This document shows, piece by piece, positions 10,640-20,964 of a stretch of 64,000 nt of DNA. How positions within the stretch are numbered: the first letter of the stretch is position 1; each line of letters opens with the position of its first letter. The stretch is from positions 1-64,000 of the forward strand of contig JADJGV010000037.1 of assembly GCA_016707895.1 (NCBI GenBank), in the 5' to 3' direction. The notes beneath the pieces were generated by a model. That model made no database searches. It had not been told where the DNA came from and saw only the letters and a list, made by a program, of their open reading frames with translations. The translations under genes and the position numbers were made by a program. This DNA is from Myxococcales bacterium (GTDB lineage: Bacteria; Myxococcota_A; Polyangia; Haliangiales; Haliangiaceae).

Positions 10640-12181
10640 ATGTCCGCCCGCGGTCGCATCCGGCGCCGGGTCGCGCGCCGCGCCCTCGGGGCGACGGCCG
10701 CGGTGGCGCTGGCCTGCGCGGCGTGCGGCGGGCGCAAGGACCGCGCGCGCCCGGCCGCTGACGCGGGGATCGCCGTCAGCGCCGCGCCGGCCGAGGTGGA
10801 GGTCGCGCTGCGCCCGCTGGGCAAGCCGTCGCTCGACGAGTTCGGCTGGCGCAGCGGGCCCGGCGCGGCCGCCTTCGAGCGCGCGCTGGCGGCCGAGAAG
10901 CGCGGCGATCTCGCGGCGGTGGAGCGCGAGGCCAGCGCGGCCCTGGCCGCCGACGCCGGGCACCTCGAGGCCGCGTGGCTGTCGGCGGTGGCGCGGGCCC
11001 GGCTGGGCCGCACCGCCGACGTGCTGGCGCCGCTCGAGATCGCGGCCGCCGGCGACTGGGCCAAGTGGGGCGAGCGCTCGCTCGAGCTGGCCGCGCTGAC
11101 CGACTTCCGCGCCACGCCGACCGGTCGGGGCTGGGTGCGCGCCGCCGAGGGCTATCGCGCGGCGGTCGCGGCGCTGACCGCGCGGGCGGTGATCGTCGTC
11201 GGCGCCCGGCCCGGCCGCGGCTCCGGCGTCGGCCGCGAGCTGTACGCGGTCGACCCCGACGGCGGCCGCTGGCTGCGCCTCACGCGCTCGGGCGGCGTGG
11301 TGGCCGGCGCGCTGCCGGCGCCTGGCGCGGCGCTGGTCGCGTACGTCACCGCGAGCCGCGGCGGTCGCCACGACGGCTGGGGCGTGGTGACGATCGGCGT
11401 GGTCGATCTGACCACCGGCCGCGCGAGCCGCGAGGTCGCGCTGGCCGACGTCCACGGCCTGGCGCTGGCGTGGCGCGAGCGCCCCGACGGCCCGGCGCTC
11501 GAGGCCCAGGTCGATCCCGGCCGGGGCAAGCCGACCGCGTTCGCGATCGACTGGAAGCACGGCAAGCGTGCGGCCCTGGCCAAGTCCGCGCCGTTCCGGG
11601 GCGACCGCCTCGAGCTGGGCGGCGGCGCGGCCGCGCGGCGGCGCCTGCCGATCGCCGGGCTGACCGCCGACTGGGACGATCGCGGCACCGCCAGCGCGGT
11701 GCGGCTGGAGCGCACCGGCAAGGTCGTGACCGAGCCGGGCGGCGGCCTCATCGACGGCGAGTCGGCGGCGCTGTCGCCGGATCGCGCGCGGCTGGTGTTC
11801 GTGACCGCGCTGGAGCCGCCGTGCGACGAGGACGACGAGCGGCGGCTGATGGTCGCCGACGTGGCCACCGGGCGGGTGCGGACGCTGGCCAAGGGCACGG
11901 TCGCGGCGCCGGTGTGGATCGACGCCGATCGGGTCGCGTTCGGCGAGGCCGACGCGGTGACGGTGGTGGCGGTCGCGACCGGCAAGGTGGTCAGCCGGGT
12001 CGCCGGCGGCGCCGGCGTTGCCACCACCGCGGTCGGGCCGCGCCGCCGTTGCGACGCCGAGCCGCCGCCGTTCGCCGAGCCCGACCCGCAGCCCGACGAC
12101 CCCGGCTTCGACGACGACGAGCTCGACCTCGACGGCGGCGCCGCGCCGGCCGGCGCGCCGGGCGCCGACGCCGGGCCGTGA
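10640..12181 (+). CDS. Lipoprotein with TPR-like segment and propeller-like C-terminal half
   Basis: A 513-residue protein. The N-terminus is MSARGRIRRRVARRALGATA, then a hydrophobic stretch with lipobox-like ACAACGG near residue 27-30. Residues about 75-150 look like TPR helices (AFERALAAEKRGDLAAVERE, LAADAGHLEAAWLSAVARAR). From about 190 the repeated pattern of strands with DPDGGRWLRLTRSG, SPDRARLVFVTA and VADVATGRVRTLAKG resembles TolB/WD40-like propeller blades that read out cell-envelope data. The tail is Asp/Pro-rich (EPDPQPDDPGFDDDELDLD). No exact family recognised. The gene ends 50 bp before the next lipoprotein gene on the same strand. Confidence 0.75.
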   Translation: MSARGRIRRRVARRALGATAAVALACAACGGRKDRARPAADAGIAVSAAPAEVEVALRPLGKPSLDEFGWRSGPGAAAFERALAAEKRGDLAAVEREASAALAADAGHLEAAWLSAVARARLGRTADVLAPLEIAAAGDWAKWGERSLELAALTDFRATPTGRGWVRAAEGYRAAVAALTARAVIVVGARPGRGSGVGRELYAVDPDGGRWLRLTRSGGVVAGALPAPGAALVAYVTASRGGRHDGWGVVTIGVVDLTTGRASREVALADVHGLALAWRERPDGPALEAQVDPGRGKPTAFAIDWKHGKRAALAKSAPFRGDRLELGGGAAARRRLPIAGLTADWDDRGTASAVRLERTGKVVTEPGGGLIDGESAALSPDRARLVFVTALEPPCDEDDERRLMVADVATGRVRTLAKGTVAAPVWIDADRVAFGEADAVTVVAVATGKVVSRVAGGAGVATTAVGPRRRCDAEPPPFAEPDPQPDDPGFDDDELDLDGGAAPAGAPGADAGP

Positions 12182-12219
12182 TCGCGATCGCGCCGCGCGC
12201 CGACGGCGGCGGCGGTCGG

Positions 12220-12232
12220 TACACTCGGCGGG
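12220..12232 (+). promoter_or_regulatory. -10 box (TACACT), leaderless GTG start
   Basis: TACACT at 12220-12225 ends 6 nt before GTG 12232. It lies in the short gap after the preceding gene, so this lipoprotein probably has its own leaderless transcript. Confidence 0.5.
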
Positions 12233-13524
12233 TGGTGCGCGTCGTCCTCCTCGCCTCGCTCGCGCTGGCGATCGGCTGCGGTCGCATCGGGTACGACGCG
12301 GTCGCCGACGCCGGGCTCGACGGCGACTCCGACGGCCCGCTCGCGGCCTGCACCGCGGCCTGCGCGCCGTGCGCGCCGCGCCCGCTCGGCGACGACTTCG
12401 ACGACGGCGCGCTCGGCGACGGCTGGGGCCCGGTGCTCAGCAACGGCTCGACGTTCGCCGAGGGCGGCGGGGTGGTGACGCTGACCGCCGCCGTCGAGGG
12501 CGAGGCGTGGATCGAGACCGTGCTGGCCTACGACGTCGGCGCCCAGCCGGCGATCGTGCACCTGATCGGCATCGACGCCGCGCCGCCGCGGGCCGACGTG
12601 TGCCTGGCGATCCGCGACGATGCGTTCACGTTCGCCTCGATCTGCGTCGGGGCCGGCGGCGCCGAGTTGCGCTTCGACGCGCCGGGCGTCGTGGCCCAGA
12701 CCCAGCCGTTCGTCGCGGCGACGATGAGCTGGTGGCGGTTGACGCGCACCGGCGCGGCGCTCAGGTTCGCGACCTCGCCCGACGGCGTGACCTGGGGCGC
12801 CGACGCGGTCATCACCGGGACGCCGGCGCTGACCGGCCCGGCCTACGTGCGCGTGGGCGTGAGCAACTTCTCGGCGCCGCCCGGGCCCGCGGTCGCCCGC
12901 TTCGACACCGCGCGCGTCGGCGGCCCGCCCGACAACCTGCGCGGTCTGGCGATCGGCTGCGCGCCGGCTGGCTGGGGCGACGACTTCGAGGACGGCGTCT
13001 CGCCGGCGTGGACGATCCACGCCGAGCCGGGCGCGGTCGCGGTGGAGGCCGGCGGCGCGGCGCGGCTGGCGCCGCCGCTGGCCGCGGGCCAGGGCGGCGC
13101 CGCCGGCTTCGCCGGGCTGGCGGCGTTCGACCTGCGCGGCGGCACCGCCGCGGTGGCGCTGGCGTCGTCGTTGACCGGCGGCGACGCGACGGTCGAGATC
13201 GAGCTGCGCCACCTCGGCGGTGGCGACGGCGTCGCGTACTACCTGCGGCCGCCCACGCTGTCCGCGGCCACCCTGGTCGCCTTCCAGCCGACGCTGATCG
13301 GCGGCGTCCCCTACGATCCGGTGGCCCACCGCCACCTGCGCTTCCGCCACGCCGGCGCCACGTTGCTGTGGGAGGCGTCCCCCGACGGCGCCACCTGGGC
13401 CGTGGTGCACAGCGCGGCCGACGTCATCGATCCGCGGGCGGTCGAGCTGTCGTTCGGCGTCGCCAAGTACAACGGCGCGGCGACCGGCGACAGCCGGTTC
13501 GAGGCGGTGACGCTAGGGCCGTGA
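12232..13524 (+). CDS. Lipoprotein with two concanavalin-A-like (laminin-G-type) domains
   Basis: A 430-residue protein starting at GTG 12232: VVRVVLLASLALAIGCGRIGYD, with lipobox AIGC and the CGRIGYD start seen in lipoproteins of this lineage. An Asp/Ala linker precedes two similar domains, the first opening with DDFDDGALGDGWGPV (about residue 48) and the second with DDFEDGVSPAWTIHAEP (about 252). Both contain the strand patterns (LRFATSPDGVTWGAD, LLWEASPDGATWAVV) of jelly-roll glucanase/lectin-like modules. Such proteins bind polysaccharide or sit on the cell surface; no catalytic Glu pair is evident. The rnpB promoter -35 box overlaps its stop codon. Confidence 0.8.
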   Translation: MVRVVLLASLALAIGCGRIGYDAVADAGLDGDSDGPLAACTAACAPCAPRPLGDDFDDGALGDGWGPVLSNGSTFAEGGGVVTLTAAVEGEAWIETVLAYDVGAQPAIVHLIGIDAAPPRADVCLAIRDDAFTFASICVGAGGAELRFDAPGVVAQTQPFVAATMSWWRLTRTGAALRFATSPDGVTWGADAVITGTPALTGPAYVRVGVSNFSAPPGPAVARFDTARVGGPPDNLRGLAIGCAPAGWGDDFEDGVSPAWTIHAEPGAVAVEAGGAARLAPPLAAGQGGAAGFAGLAAFDLRGGTAAVALASSLTGGDATVEIELRHLGGGDGVAYYLRPPTLSAATLVAFQPTLIGGVPYDPVAHRHLRFRHAGATLLWEASPDGATWAVVHSAADVIDPRAVELSFGVAKYNGAATGDSRFEAVTLGP

Positions 13525-13549
13525 CCGGCGCCGCCGGGCGTGGTACAGA
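13521..13549 (+). promoter_or_regulatory. rnpB promoter
   Basis: GTGACC (13521-13526) and TACAGA (13544-13549) are 17 bp apart. Position 13556, the first base of the RNase P P1 helix, lies 7 nt after the -10 box. The -35 box overlaps the stop codon of the preceding lipoprotein gene. This calibrates the -10 to +1 spacing used for the leaderless genes. Confidence 0.6.
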
Positions 13550-13555
13550 CGGCGC

Positions 13556-13925
<370 letters not shown>

Positions 13926-13943
13926 ACTTATTTTCGCTCGCAG

Positions 13944-13967
13944 GCGGAGGGCTTCGAAGCTCTCCGC
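13944..13967. terminator. Hairpin between rnpB and the CAP-domain gene
   Basis: GCGGAGG (13944-13950) pairs with TCTCCGC (13961-13967), one pair being G-T, around GCTTCGAAGC, which is itself self-complementary. It lies just downstream of a TTATTTT stretch that follows rnpB. Terminator function for both convergent genes is inferred. Confidence 0.4.
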
Positions 13968-13970
13968 GCA

Positions 13971-14498
13971 TCACCGCGGCGCGCCGAACACCTGGGTCCA
14001 CATCGCGGCGGCCTCGACGTGGCCGACGCCGATGTCGGTGAAGTCGGCGCTCATGATGTTGCGGCAGTGGCCGGCGCTGTTCATCCACTGGTCCATCGTC
14101 GCGGTGGCGGTGGCGTTGCCGGCCGCGATGTTCTCGCCGGCCGAGCTCCAGGCGTAGCCGGCTCGCTCCATCCGATCCCAGGGCGCCTCGCCGTCGGGGT
14201 TGGTGTGATCGAAGTACCCGCGATCGACCATGTCCTTGGTGTGGACCCGGGCCGCGCAGCGCAGGCTCGGCACCATCGTCAGCGGCGGCACCGCCGCCGT
14301 CGCTTGCCCGCCGCAGGTCGCGCCGGCCGCGCGGTGCTGGTTGACGATCGTCAGGATCTCGTCCTCGAGCGCGGTCGACGTAAACCCGGCCGCGGGCGCG
14401 CAGTACGGCGTGTCGGGCATCGAGGGATCGATCGTGGCGCCGCCGTCGTCGCCGCCGCAGCCGATCAGCGTCAGCACCACCAGCGCGCGGAGCTTCAT
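13971..14498 (-). CDS. CAP/SCP-domain (YkwD-like) lipoprotein
   Basis: A 175-residue exported protein. MKLRALVVLTLIGCGGDDGG gives a lipobox LIGC at residues 11-14. The CAP domain covers about residues 42-172, with ILTIVNQHRAAGA, HTKDMVDRGYFDHTNPDGE (HxxxM...FDH), AGYAWSSAGENIAAGN (GEN) and the HCRNIMSADFTDIGVG block. The conserved His and Glu of bacterial CAP domains are present. Such proteins are extracellular and of varied, often unknown, function. A near-consensus TACAAT box (minus strand, 14505-14510) ends 6 nt before the ATG, the best example of the leaderless pattern. Convergent with rnpB. Confidence 0.93.
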   Translation of the reverse strand: MKLRALVVLTLIGCGGDDGGATIDPSMPDTPYCAPAAGFTSTALEDEILTIVNQHRAAGATCGGQATAAVPPLTMVPSLRCAARVHTKDMVDRGYFDHTNPDGEAPWDRMERAGYAWSSAGENIAAGNATATATMDQWMNSAGHCRNIMSADFTDIGVGHVEAAAMWTQVFGAPR

Positions 14499-14504
14499 CG
14501 CGCC

Positions 14505-14510
14505 ATTGTA
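14505..14510 (-). promoter_or_regulatory. -10 box (TACAAT), leaderless start
   Basis: TACAAT on the minus strand is separated by 6 nt from ATG 14498. With a plausible TCGACG -35 element 18 bp further upstream, transcription would begin at or within one base of the A of ATG. Confidence 0.55.
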
Positions 14511-14558
14511 GATGAGCGCCCGGCGGCGCGTCGAGCCTCGCCGGCCGGCCGCGCGCGA

Positions 14559-15881
14559 CTACCCGCGCATGCGGCCACCCACCTTCGAGGCTTTCCGCGT
14601 TCTCCTGGACGCTGGGGCCTTGGTGCGTCGACGGCGTGCCGCCGGCGAGACCTCGACGGTGGCGCTCCCGCGGCGCGGAGCGACGGCGACCGCGCCAGCC
14701 GCACGCGGCGGCGCCACCACCACCGCTTCCCCATCTCCCACGTGGGACGGCGGCGCCCCGTACGGCCGCCCGTCGGCGTGTGTGAACCGCAGCTTCCCTG
14801 GCGCGGTCCCCTCGACCCGCAGCCGGCCATCGTGCGCCGCCTTGTGGTGCGCCGAGCACAGCACCGACAGCTTGCTCGGCGTGTGCTTGCCGCCAACCGC
14901 CCGCGGCACGATGTGATGCACGTCGACGTACCGCGCGTTGCGGCACCCCGGCACCACGCACCGCCCGCGATCGCGCCGCAGCACCGCGCGCCGGGTCCGC
15001 GGCGGGATCGTCCTGGTCACCCGCGCCGGCTTGTCGCCGTCGACCCGGCCCAGCAGCTCGGCGTCGCACGACGCCTGCGCGAGCTCCGTCTCGCTGATCG
15101 CGATGGTGTGGCCCGCCACGTCTTGCCACGCGCGCGTGCAGTCGGGGCACCGCGTGATCGCGATCTGATACATCGGCTTGGACACCGCCGCGGCATCTTC
15201 CATGTGGGACGCCGCCGCGGCATCGCCCGCCTGGGATCCGGCGCCGGCTAGCTGGCCGTCGCACAGGGTCGCCAGCAGGTCGCCATCCGTGAGCCGATGC
15301 CCGCACGCCGCCTCCAGCGCGCGCCGCGCCGCGGTGAACTTGCCCAGCACCGCCGCCGGCAGCAGCAGCCGCAGCTCGTGCAGCCGCGCGGCGGGGTCGG
15401 GCGGATCCTCCGGCGAGTCGCCCCGCCGCCGCCCGCTGACCATCTCCTCGATCTCGCGCACGGTGTGCTTGGCCGCCGCGGTCAGCCACGCCGCCTCGGT
15501 GTCGACGGTCGCGACCCGGGTCAGCTCGCGCGCCGCGCTGTACGCGACGTCGCCCGCGCTCATCGCCGCCCGCAGCTTCGGCAGCGCTTCGAGCGCGTCG
15601 GCGACCCGCAGCCGCTCCCGCGCGGGTCCCGGCGCGTAGCCCAGGATGCGCTCGACGTACTCGAAGAACGTCGCGAAGCCGAACTCGCGATGGACGCCGA
15701 GCGCCCGCGCGCGCCGCAGCCACGCGGCCTCCTCGACGTCGAGCGCCGCCCGCCGCCGCGCCAGCCCGCGCAGCGTCCGGTCGACGACGCGCCAGTCGTC
15801 CACGCCGGCCGCCGCGCCGGCCGCGGCTGCCGCCGCCTCTGCCACGCCCTTCGTCTGTCCGCCCGCAGCCCTGTCCACCAT
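14559..15881 (-). CDS. DUF222 / HNH endonuclease domain protein
   Basis: A 440-residue protein from ATG 15881 (MVDRAAGGQTKGV). The N-terminal half is the helical DUF222 region (VDRTLRGLARRRAALDVEEA, GFATFFEYVERILGY, LPKLRAAMSAGDVAYSAARE). A CPDCTRAW zinc pair follows near residue 245. The HNH domain is near 300-350: CVVPGCRNARYVDVHHIVPR, then LCSAHHKAAHDG. The C-terminal tail is Arg/Lys/Ala-rich. These nucleases occur in multi-copy families (13E12-like) of unclear role. Two short stretches, DAAAASHMEDAAA (about 15185-15220) and PPSHVGDG (about 14730-14750), match in sequence and phase the 24-bp array at 41.6-41.9 kb. An in-frame upstream GTG at 16049 would add a low-complexity extension; I do not favour it. 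Confidence 0.88.
   Translation of the reverse strand: MVDRAAGGQTKGVAEAAAAAAGAAAGVDDWRVVDRTLRGLARRRAALDVEEAAWLRRARALGVHREFGFATFFEYVERILGYAPGPARERLRVADALEALPKLRAAMSAGDVAYSAARELTRVATVDTEAAWLTAAAKHTVREIEEMVSGRRRGDSPEDPPDPAARLHELRLLLPAAVLGKFTAARRALEAACGHRLTDGDLLATLCDGQLAGAGSQAGDAAAASHMEDAAAVSKPMYQIAITRCPDCTRAWQDVAGHTIAISETELAQASCDAELLGRVDGDKPARVTRTIPPRTRRAVLRRDRGRCVVPGCRNARYVDVHHIVPRAVGGKHTPSKLSVLCSAHHKAAHDGRLRVEGTAPGKLRFTHADGRPYGAPPSHVGDGEAVVVAPPRAAGAVAVAPRRGSATVEVSPAARRRRTKAPASRRTRKASKVGGRMRG
14736..14747. repeat. Dispersed copy of the CCACGTGG array motif in the HNH gene
   Basis: TCCCACGTGGGA is a perfect 12-bp palindrome and is followed by CGGCGGCGCC. It matches the core of the tandem array at 41602-41929. 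In the HNH frame it encodes PPSHVG. Confidence 0.5.
15198..15220. repeat. Second dispersed copy of the array motif in the HNH gene
   Basis: TTCCATGTGGGACGCCGCCG differs from the array unit by one base in its first 15. In the minus-strand reading frame it encodes AASHME, the same phase as PDAASHVE in the array. Confidence 0.5.
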
Positions 15882-16093
15882 GCCCAACCCCGCAGCAAGC
15901 CGCGCGCCAGCCGCAACTCCGCGACGGCTGGCGCCGCCTGTCCGAATCTCGGACAAAACGGCCGGATTTCGTCCGGATTGTCCGGCGTTCCGGCCATCCC
16001 CGGCCAGCCGCGGGTGTCCGGCCCCGGACACCGCCAGCCCTCGCCGCACCGGCGCGCCCGTCGACGCAGCGTGCTACGTAGCCGGCATCCGGC

Positions 16094-16417
16094 CTAGCGG
16101 CGCGCGCGCGACGGCTGCCAGTTGCTGCGGTCGCCGCGCACCGAGGCGGCGTTGGCGCGCCTGATCGCGCGGGCCACGAAGAAGCTGGTGAGCGCGAGCG
16201 CGAGGCCGCCGACCGCCATGATCCGCCAGCGGTAGCGCGCGCCCTTGGCCGGGCGGGTCGAGGTCCAGAACCCCGACGGGCGTCCGACCAGCACCTCGGG
16301 CTTGCGCATGCCCTCGGTCTCGGCCGGCGGCGCGCCGAAGCCGCCGGGATCGGGCTGCGCGGCGACGTCGGCGACGCCCAGGCCCAGGACCAACGCGATG
16401 GCGACGACGAGGCGCAT
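16094..16417 (-). CDS. Small membrane protein with signal sequence, unknown function
   Basis: A predicted 107-residue protein from ATG 16417: MRLVVAIALVLGLGVADVAAQ is a typical signal peptide with AxA cleavage. The mature part is Pro/Gly-rich (PDPGGFGAPPAE) then has one membrane segment, IMAVGGLALALTSFFVA, near residues 68-85, followed by Arg-rich residues. A TACACG box (minus strand 16423-16428) ends 5 nt before the ATG. It starts about 100 bp from the divergent trmH gene. The next gene downstream on this strand is the HNH nuclease. No family recognised. Confidence 0.65.
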   Translation of the reverse strand: MRLVVAIALVLGLGVADVAAQPDPGGFGAPPAETEGMRKPEVLVGRPSGFWTSTRPAKGARYRWRIMAVGGLALALTSFFVARAIRRANAASVRGDRSNWQPSRARR

Positions 16418-16520
16418 GCGGCCGTGTACCGCGGGCCGCCGCCGCCGGCAACCGGCAGGCGCCGCGACCGCGCGCCGCAGATGGACGCGCGCGCGCATCT
16501 GTGGCATCCACCGCTGCTCG

Positions 16521-17363
16521 ATGCGCAAGGCGCGCCCTCCACAACCCAGTCCCAGGGGGCTCGCCGCCGAGCCCGGGCCGGGCGCCGCGGCGCCGGCCGA
16601 CGACCCCGACGCCGTCGTGGTGCCGCGCGGCCCCGACGCCATCGACCGCATGATCGCGCGGCTCGGCCCCGACGCGGTGATCGCCGCGTTGGCCCCCTAC
16701 GTCACCGCCGAGCGCGCCGCGCGCATCGACGCGGTGCTGGCGGCGCGGCTGGCCAGCGTGGTCGGCGTCGTCGAGGACGTCTACGATCCGTTCAACGGCG
16801 CGGCGGTGATCCGCACCGCCGAGGCGCTGGGCCTGCACGGGCTGCACGTCATCGAGACCGGGCTGCGGTTTCAGGCGGCCAAGGGCATCACCCGCGGCTG
16901 CCACCGGTGGATGCAGCTCGAGCGCTGGCCCGGCGCCGCCGCCTGCGTCGACGCGCTCCACGCCCGCGGCTTCGCGGTCTACGCCACCGCGCCCGGCGCC
17001 ACCCACCAGATCGACACCGTCGACGTTAGCCGGCCGATCGCGGTGGTGTTCGGCAACGAGCACGCCGGCCTGCCGGCGGCCACGGTGGCCGCGTGCGACG
17101 GCGCGGTCAGCCTGCCGATGCACGGCTTCACCCAGAGCTTCAACCTGTCGGTGTCGGCGGCGTTGGCGCTGGCCCAGCTGGCCAGCCGCCGCCGCGCGCA
17201 CCTGGGCGCGCTGGGCGACCTGACGCCGGCGCAGATCCACACCCTGCGCGCCCGCTGGTTCGCGCTCAAGGTGCGCGGCGCGGTGGGGATGATCGAGCGG
17301 ATCGTGGCTGGCGAGACACACGCGAGTGTGGCCACCCAGCCGCATTCGCGCGATAACCCCTGA
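16521..17363 (+). CDS. trmH: tRNA (guanosine-2'-O-)methyltransferase, TrmH/SpoU family
   Basis: A SPOUT-class methyltransferase predicted to 2'-O-methylate G18 of tRNA. Motifs: the N-terminal helix YVTAERAARIDAVLAARLAS, VVEDVYDPFNGAAVIRTAEA (motif 1), KGITRGCHRWM, then VVFGNEHAGLP (motif 2) and LPMHGFTQSFNLSVSAALAL (motif 3), which form the deep-trefoil-knot SAM site. The C-terminal LTPAQIHTLRARWFALKVRG matches TrmH. From ATG 16521 it has 280 residues; starting at ATG 16650 gives 237, nearer to E. coli TrmH, and the first 43 residues are low complexity, so 16650 may be the true start. An 18-bp perfect palindrome lies just after the stop. Confidence 0.92.
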   Translation: MRKARPPQPSPRGLAAEPGPGAAAPADDPDAVVVPRGPDAIDRMIARLGPDAVIAALAPYVTAERAARIDAVLAARLASVVGVVEDVYDPFNGAAVIRTAEALGLHGLHVIETGLRFQAAKGITRGCHRWMQLERWPGAAACVDALHARGFAVYATAPGATHQIDTVDVSRPIAVVFGNEHAGLPAATVAACDGAVSLPMHGFTQSFNLSVSAALALAQLASRRRAHLGALGDLTPAQIHTLRARWFALKVRGAVGMIERIVAGETHASVATQPHSRDNP

Positions 17364-17371
17364 CACGCGCT

Positions 17372-17389
17372 CCCGGGACCGGTCCCGGG
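17372..17389. promoter_or_regulatory. Perfect 18-bp palindrome between trmH and PBP1A
   Basis: CCCGGGACCGGTCCCGGG is a perfect inverted repeat with no loop. It lies 9 bp after the trmH stop and 22 bp before the PBP1A ATG. It could be an operator for the PBP1A gene or a terminator stem. Sequence alone does not decide. Confidence 0.4.
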
Positions 17390-17411
17390 TTTGCACTCCC
17401 CCGGTCGTCCC

Positions 17412-19837
<2,426 letters not shown>

Positions 19838-19841
<4 letters not shown>

Positions 19842-20878
19842 GCTGGCGCGGCGGCGTGCTTGCGCTGGCCGCGCTGACGAGCGTCGCGACCGCGGCGCCG
19901 TTCGCGCCGCCGCCGGCGCCCGAGGGGGGCGGCGCGATCGGCGGGCTGTGGCGGCAGGCGGTGGACGAGCTCGAGGCCGCGAGCCGCGCCCGCGTCCCGG
20001 CGCTGGTGCCGCCGACGCCGCGGCCGGTGGCCTGGAAGGCGCGGCGGGTGGCGTCGCTCGACCTCGGCGGCGCGCTGCTGGCGCTGACCGCCGGCGATCT
20101 CGACGGCGACGGCACCGACGAGCTGGTGGCGGTGACCGAGCGCCACGTGATCGTGCTGGGGCCCCACGGCAAGGGCCTGCGCGAGCGCGCGCGGGTGGCG
20201 GTGCCGGCGGCGGCGCCGGCGTTGCGCCCGCGCGATCCGGTCGGCGCCGCGGTGGTGGTGGCGGGCGGCGGCGGCGTCGAGCTGTGGGCGCGGGCGTCGA
20301 GCGCGGCCCGCGGCGCGCGTTACGCGTGGCAGGGCGGGGCGCTGATCGAGGTCGGCGAGCTGGCCGGGTTCCCGTGGTGCGCCGATCGCGTGCTCGAGCT
20401 GGCGGCCGGCCGCAACTACGCCGTCGACGGCGGCGCCGAGCTGTGGGCGGTGCGCTGCCGGCTGGGCGAGGTCGATCGCCTCGGCCGCGCGGTGGTGGCG
20501 ACCGCGGCGGTGACCACCGACGGCGAGCTGACCGTCACCGTCGACACCCGCTGCCGCGGCAGCACCGCCGCGTGCCCGGCCACCGCCCGCGCGACGCTGA
20601 CCGGCGTCGGCACGGCGATCGAGGTGGCCGACGTCGATCGCGACGGCGCGCTCGAGGTGCTGGTGGCCGGCGCTGGCGCGCCCGGCGATCCCGACGCGGT
20701 GGTGGTGCACGCGCTGGGCGCCGACGGCTTCGCCGCCAAGCCGCGGTTCCGCCGCGCCTTCCTCGGCGGCGTCGTCGCGATCGCGGTCGGCGACGTCGAC
20801 GGCGACGGCGATCGCGAGGCCTTCGCCGCGGTGCGCCTGACCGGCGCCCGCAAGGTGGACCTGTGGCTCCTCGATTGA
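19838..20878 (+). CDS. Exported VCBS/FG-GAP-like repeat protein
   Basis: A 346-residue protein starting at GTG 19838, overlapping the PBP1A stop. The signal peptide is SWRGGVLALAALTSVATAA. The mature part has integrin-like calcium-loop repeats: TAGDLDGDGTDELVAV, VADVDRDGALEVLVAG and VGDVDGDGDREAFAAV. The rest looks like propeller strands. It is probably periplasmic and translated together with PBP1A. Function unknown; the calcium loops suggest binding, not catalysis. A hairpin follows its stop. Confidence 0.8.
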
Positions 20879-20881
20879 TCC

Positions 20882-20903
20882 GAGGGCCTGTCGCCAGGCC
20901 CTC
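20882..20903 (+). terminator. Hairpin after the FG-GAP gene, no U-tract
   Basis: GAGGGCCTG (20882-20890) and CAGGCCCTC (20895-20903) form a perfect 9-bp stem with a TCGC loop, 4 nt after the stop codon. A second small CCCC-GAA-GGGG stem follows near 20925. No T-tract is present. Confidence 0.45.
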
Positions 20904-20964
20904 CCCCGTCGGGTCATGCCCCGAAGGGGCCCCCACCCGAGACGCGAGACGGGGTGCCCGTGGC

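Noticed and set aside
10975..13524. A single 849-codon plus-strand frame across two lipoprotein genes
   Set aside because: The first part lies opposite in phase to the 10640 gene, and the lipobox, -10 box and domain sequence begin only at 12232.
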